Below are positions 60,797 to 64,000 of a stretch of DNA of 64,000 bases, piece by piece. This stretch comes from Paramacrobiotus metropolitanus (lineage: Eukaryota > Tardigrada > Eutardigrada > Parachela > Macrobiotidae). A model generated the notes under the pieces. It ran no database searches, was not told the DNA's origin, and saw only the letters and a program-made list of their open reading frames with translations. Positions within the stretch are counted from its first letter, which is position 1. Each line of letters starts with the position of its first letter. The stretch is taken from contig NW_026570276.1 of the NCBI RefSeq assembly GCF_019649055.1, forward strand, positions 806,001-870,000, in the 5' to 3' direction. A program made the translations under genes and the position numbers.

Positions 60797-61872
60797 TTAA
60801 CTGAACATTATTTTTGTTTTCGCAGGCTGTGGGTTGTATGTTATAGCTTTTCTATGCGCTGCTTCAATTGGCATGGGTGCCGACGGGCCCGTTAGCCCCG
60901 GAACAGTTAAGGCATTTTCAACAGACAGTTGCGTAGACGTCGGCAACAGAGCAGTTTTATCGCGAGTCTTACGACGCACCGCGGTTTTAATTGGAGCCAA
61001 CGCCTTACCTAAAACCTGTAAGCTGGTGGAAGGTCCTCGATGGCTAGTCGCGTACCAGCATACGGTAACGCTGAATTTTTACGTGTACTTCGTCGCAGTG
61101 AGACTTTATTTGGTTGATAATTAAGTGCCTTTGCATTTATATTTGACGGCAGTGCTGGATTTTCATGGGGTTCGTAATCCAGAACTCCGTCAGGAGGAAA
61201 CTCAACAATTGGTGGTTCTTGCGGTGCATCTTGTATGCTTGGTGGTGTCGGTGCAAACTCTATAGTTGGCGCCTGGTTCTTCTTCGGCATGGTGTTACGG
61301 GAAGTTTTTGGAACACCACGCTTTTTGAGTTATTGGTGGGACTTTTGGGGATTTGTATACGTGTTTGACTAAAGTTTTCGAAGGGGTTGGAACATAGTGG
61401 ACAACAGGTTCGCTCGGCACGGTTGTAGGAACATAGTGCACGATTGGGTCCGCGGGCACTTGTACGTAATGCACCAACGGCTCGGACTGTACGTACTCAA
61501 TTTGGGGTGACGAATTTGCTTGAATTTGCTGGTCATTTGTTGCTGTACTAACCTGGATACCACGGCTCTCAAGCAAAGGTCCGGTTTGAAAAAATGCATC
61601 TTGCATTAGCGGCTTTGCCTCAACGTATTTTGACACGGTTGCTGGCTTATGCAAAGTTCCGATGGCAAGGTATTGCTTTCTATGGTATAGTTTGGTGTCT
61701 CGCTAACCGGCAGGCGCGTAACCGGACGTTGGTTCTCCAAGGCGGCTCGCACCATTAGCTGCTGATTCATGTTATCGCTAATTTCTTGGGCCCTTTTCCA
61801 AGTAGATGTTGGACCTGACCTATTTTTGCCACTTACGAATTCTGATTCCGGTACTAACACGTAAGTCTTCAT
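60797..61872 (-). CDS. Virion-type protein with HYVP repeats (several frame breaks)
   Basis: Starts at ATG 61872 (MKTYVLVPESEFV), overlapping the stop of the hydrophobic gene by ATGA. The first segment runs to about 61606. After a shift near 61655 comes a Pro-rich repeat region: EPLVHYVQVPADPIVHYVP, TVPSEPVVHYVP and LVKHVY. A further shift near 61322-61326 leads into PTIEFAPTPPSIQDAPQEPP, RRSTRKNSALPYAGTRLAIE. A last shift near 61010-61020 leads to the C-terminal region with LTVPGLTGPSAPMPIEAAHR. N-termini of the KTYVLVP kind are found in a conserved but uncharacterised adintovirus protein next to the ATPase. Function unknown. Confidence 0.55.
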
Positions 61873-62186
61873 TTTGTTAGGAACGATGTTAAAAGAGTTC
61901 CCAAAACTGGTAGAAGAACTCCTAAAAATCCACCTTTTGCTGTAAAAGCTTTTTCTTTTTTCACGCGTTAAATTCCGATCAGCTAGTCGCTTTATTTTTC
62001 CAACATGAGCACGTGCTTTCGCTAAATGTGTTTTACTTAACCCCTTTGGTTGCTTAATAAGGTTCAAGCAGGCTTCTTCAATTGCAGCGACCTGTTTAGT
62101 AGTAGAAAATTGAAAAACGCTCTCTGCTGTCTGGGTGTCATCAAACGTAGAGCGTCGATTAGCTTGAGAATTTCTTCTGGCTTCAT
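61869..62186 (-). CDS. Small basic protein with hydrophobic C-terminus (broken)
   Basis: ATG at 62186 (MKPEEILKLIDALR). The coding frame changes near 62130-62150 and again near 61935-61965. The middle holds AKARAHVGKIKRLADRNLT, and the end, in another frame, reads AKGGFLGVLLPVLGTLLTSF then LTK-stop at 61869. A basic stretch followed by a GGFL..LLP hydrophobic end is a known small-protein pattern in this virus group, likely a virion core or membrane-active peptide. Confidence 0.55.
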
Positions 62187-62189
62187 TTT

Positions 62190-62815
62190 TCTACATAGAT
62201 TCTTCGGTAGCCAAAAATATTCGATTGTAAGCGGGCCTTGTCGGGGTTTCCGGACGTAAGTTAATTAATAAGTATCCAAACGGTTCCTTTATAGCCTTTT
62301 ATAAGCTTCTGGCAAGTGTGGCATGCCCAGCTGATGCGCTAGCGTTTTTATTTGCTGTGTGTCGCGAACAGATTTAAATACGACCATATATTGTGAGTTG
62401 AGAGAAATATCACGCATGTTCTTTCCTTGCTTGAAAAGGTTTTGTGAGATGAAAACAACAGAAACGTTTTTGTGGTGAACATCACGGGTAAATAACGCGG
62501 ATGCCTTAGTAGCAGATGCTATTTCCTCCATTAAATCATCCAAAATTAGCAGCGTTGTATCACCTTTTCTGAAAAAGCTTTCGTCATTAATAATGGAATC
62601 AATGCCTTGTACAAGTTCAATAGATTCGTCAAAAGTTGAAAAGGTTTCTTGCCACGTACCGTACGCGTAAACAATACGAGTAGGGACGGGAGTGAAACTT
62701 TGTGAAACGTTTTTCAAGAGTTGCAACGTAAACGTTGATTTCCCAGACATTGTTGGTCCTGAAATGTAAATTGTGCAAGGAGTTTTAAAACGAAAATCAA
62801 AAGTGATTTTTCCAT
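62190..62815 (-). CDS. DNA packaging ATPase, FtsK/HerA (A32) type (two frame breaks)
   Basis: Start at 62815. Walker A is GPTMSGKSTFTLQLLKN, Walker B TTLLILDDLMEE, and the downstream sensor region VSVVFISQNLFKQGKNMRDI and VVFKSVRDTQQIKTLAHQLG is typical of Polinton/adintovirus genome-packaging ATPases. Frame changes at 62807-62811 (a few codons after the start) and near 62296-62300; after the second the open frame runs on to a stop near 62190. It is followed closely by the small basic gene. Confidence 0.88.
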
Positions 62816-62938
62816 TTCTAAAACCTCAGATAATTCGACCTTAAGCCGCTAGTTCAGCACACCTGTAAAATCCGCAAAATTCCGAAAATTTTCCGTTGAA
62901 AAGTCTAAAATTTTACGATTACTGGGAGTTTTGGTTAA

Positions 62939-63238
62939 TTAACTGCAGGAGGTTTTTATCGCTTCTGCAACTGCCTGCACCTGTACAACGGATGTACATC
63001 CTAAAAGAACGCAGTTACCCGTATGAAACACGTTAACTGTGGCTCCTAAATACTTAAATTTAATCTGAACTGCTGGAAATAGTTCAGGCTCAAAAAATGC
63101 CTTACTTACTTCCGGTATTGTTCTGCTTTTATTGTATAAATTGGCAAGATTGACTTTTGTACTATGACGGTAAGTGCTTACGATATTTGCTATACTACGT
63201 ACCTTAATCTCCAAAGTAAAATCATGCAGAAGTAACAT
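62939..63238 (-). CDS. TBP-like protein, second lobe
   Basis: Ninety-nine codons. It contains DFTLEIKVRSIANIVSTYRH at the start, the block AFFEPELFPAVQIKFKYLGA in the middle, and FHTGNCVLLGCTSVVQVQAV near the end. This is the order of the second repeat of TATA-binding protein: a beta strand, the EPELFP motif, then strand-F..G..VL.G and the C-terminal helix. Its ATG (63238) overlaps the stop of the preceding ORF in the sequence TGATG. It lies 120 bases from the viral ATPase in the same orientation. It could be a separate protein made by re-initiation, or one gene split by a frame break like its neighbours. Confidence 0.7.
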   Translation of the reverse strand: MLLLHDFTLEIKVRSIANIVSTYRHSTKVNLANLYNKSRTIPEVSKAFFEPELFPAVQIKFKYLGATVNVFHTGNCVLLGCTSVVQVQAVAEAIKTSCS

Positions 63239-63477
63239 CAGCTTATAAAGAGCAGCAGTTGCTCCGCTTCATCAACTGACTTACCGCCGTTTATGATGGC
63301 CTTGCCGTTCGCAAACAGTTGACAGAATGTGTTACCATTCAAGCGAAGGTTAACGGCGTTAAAGTTTTTCATCTTAGTAGCATCGTTCCCGAAAACACGG
63401 GTTATCGCGTCCAAGTCGATCCTTCTGTCAAACCTGACGGACAAAATAACGTTGTGTATCTCCATGGCTGAACACAT
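63238..63477 (-). CDS. TBP-like protein, first lobe
   Basis: Seventy-nine codons. EIHNVILSVRFDRRIDLDAI corresponds to the first strand and helix of a TBP repeat; FNAVNLRLNGNTFCQLFANG followed by KAIINGGKSVDEAEQ corresponds to the strand with the conserved F.(S/N)GK...G.KS. Residues that intercalate DNA in TBP (paired Phe) are only partly recognisable. Two possible starts: 63477 and a Met four codons later. A TATATAAA at 63504-63511 precedes it. Together with 62939-63238 it forms a complete TBP-like pair of repeats. TBP-like proteins are known in large DNA viruses; I know of none in adintoviruses. Confidence 0.65.
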   Translation of the reverse strand: MCSAMEIHNVILSVRFDRRIDLDAITRVFGNDATKMKNFNAVNLRLNGNTFCQLFANGKAIINGGKSVDEAEQLLLFIS

Positions 63478-63503
63478 AATCGCGACAGAATGAGCACGAA
63501 TTC

Positions 63504-63511
63504 TTTATATA
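63504..63511 (-). promoter_or_regulatory. TATA box of the TBP-like gene
   Basis: TATATAAA on the minus strand, 27 bases before the first ATG. A TCATT initiator-like word lies closer than usual, so the start site is unclear. Confidence 0.4.
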
Positions 63512-63582
63512 CGTTTCTTACTCAGTCTGTCGCGAATAGAGGCATTAGCCCTTTTTTATCCTATTTAATTTTCTTTTGCTAC

Positions 63583-64000
63583 CTAAAAGTATCCCAGACA
63601 AAGCTGTAGATTGTCATTAGTAAAAGACCAAAAACATAGTAAATCGAAATAGTGCATTATGTTACACAAGTCAAATGCTGTTAGCCTACGTATCCATGGA
63701 CACTCCTCAGGACCCCAGAAGCTGTCCTGTACAATGCGAGCTACATCCAAAAATCCTCGGTATGGAATCTGTAAAGAGCGCCCGGGTTGTGAAAAGCGGA
63801 TCATCCGCCCATATTTAGGATGGATACTGAGAAGTACATCCATACAAGCAGGTCCGGCAAGAGTGACCTTTTCCGCAGATTTGCTTGTGATTGCCTTGTC
63901 CATCGCTGCTTGGATAGTTCCCGCTTTCAACTTATTCAGGACGTCCGAAATTTCACTACATCCCAGACGCACTCCTTTCCGGAACGCCTCTTCATGATCT
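63583..64000 (-). CDS. Unknown viral-region ORF, 5' end outside window
   Basis: Open from the right edge to a stop at 63583, about 139 codons visible. Phrases: AGTIQAAMDKAITSKSAEKV, MDVLLSIHPKYGRMIRFSQP, RGFLDVARIVQDSFWGPEE and a hydrophobic end (HYFDLLCFWSFTNDNLQLCL). No family recognised. Being on the same strand and next to the TBP-like pair, it is probably part of the viral element. Confidence 0.5.
   Translation of the reverse strand, partial: DHEEAFRKGVRLGCSEISDVLNKLKAGTIQAAMDKAITSKSAEKVTLAGPACMDVLLSIHPKYGRMIRFSQPGRSLQIPYRGFLDVARIVQDSFWGPEECPWIRRLTAFDLCNIMHYFDLLCFWSFTNDNLQLCLGYF

Larger units (their letters stand above)
47300..64000. mobile_element. Endogenous adintovirus/Polinton-like element (right end outside window)
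   Basis: One block carries the hallmark set of this virus/transposon group: protein-primed DNA polymerase B on +; on -, protease, double jelly-roll capsid, pVI-like protein, penton, integrase with chromodomain, a virion-type protein, a hydrophobic protein and a packaging ATPase. Structural genes overlap by ATGA at several junctions. The polymerase runs towards the late genes, meeting at 56255-56348. Left boundary is uncertain: the two spliced genes at 47300-51860 may be viral accessory genes. No terminal inverted repeat or target duplication was found at either side. Most frames are broken by single-base shifts. Confidence 0.88.

Overview
The window is a stretch of animal nuclear genome. Genes are split by GT-AG introns, have GC-rich exons and sit in AT-rich spacers. 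The recognisable host genes are animal ones: a lamin with a CaaX tail, secreted thyroglobulin type-1 proteins, a relative of factor-inhibiting HIF (FIH) and a Friend-of-GATA/U-shaped type zinc-finger protein. Short introns, a lamin and DIRS-type retroelements suggest a small ecdysozoan invertebrate. My best guess is a tardigrade, but no single feature proves it.

Layout: 838-4325 (+) 3' half of a lamin gene; 5744-6833 (-) two exons of a probable multi-pass membrane protein; 10059-11148 and 12493-13488 (-) two secreted thyroglobulin type-1 genes; 15090-17625 (+) a complete six-exon FIH-like gene that has lost the usual iron ligands; 18067-28550 (-) three tandem copies of an unrecognised secreted-protein gene. 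The middle copy is dead and a 4.1-kb DIRS/Ngaro-type retroelement (gag, RT-RNase H, tyrosine recombinase) sits inside its first exon. 32366-33085 (+) is a FOG-like gene preceded by a cluster of GATA motifs. From about 33.1 to 47 kb there is almost no gene, only satellites, foldback elements, MITEs and retroelement fragments.

From about 47.3 kb to the right edge lies an endogenous adintovirus/Polinton-like element. It carries a protein-primed DNA polymerase B on + and, on -, an adenain-like protease, double jelly-roll major capsid protein, pVI-like protein, penton, DDE integrase with chromodomain, packaging ATPase and two short ORFs that together look like the two lobes of a TATA-binding protein. 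At its left side two spliced genes for acidic nuclear-type proteins diverge from a 0.8-kb inverted duplication that carries a TATA box in each arm, as if two terminal repeats of a viral genome had been joined. Many viral frames are broken by single-base shifts, often in A/T or G/C runs; the element is either decaying or carries long-read homopolymer errors.

How the parts relate: the viral block has the logic of a self-synthesising DNA transposon/virus (replication, integration, packaging, capsid and possibly its own transcription factor). The retroelement and MITEs account for most other repeats. The host genes are unrelated to each other apart from the two tandem families. The most novel points are the split TBP-like gene next to the viral ATPase, the inverted promoter duplication with its two spliced accessory genes, and the FIH-like pseudoenzyme.
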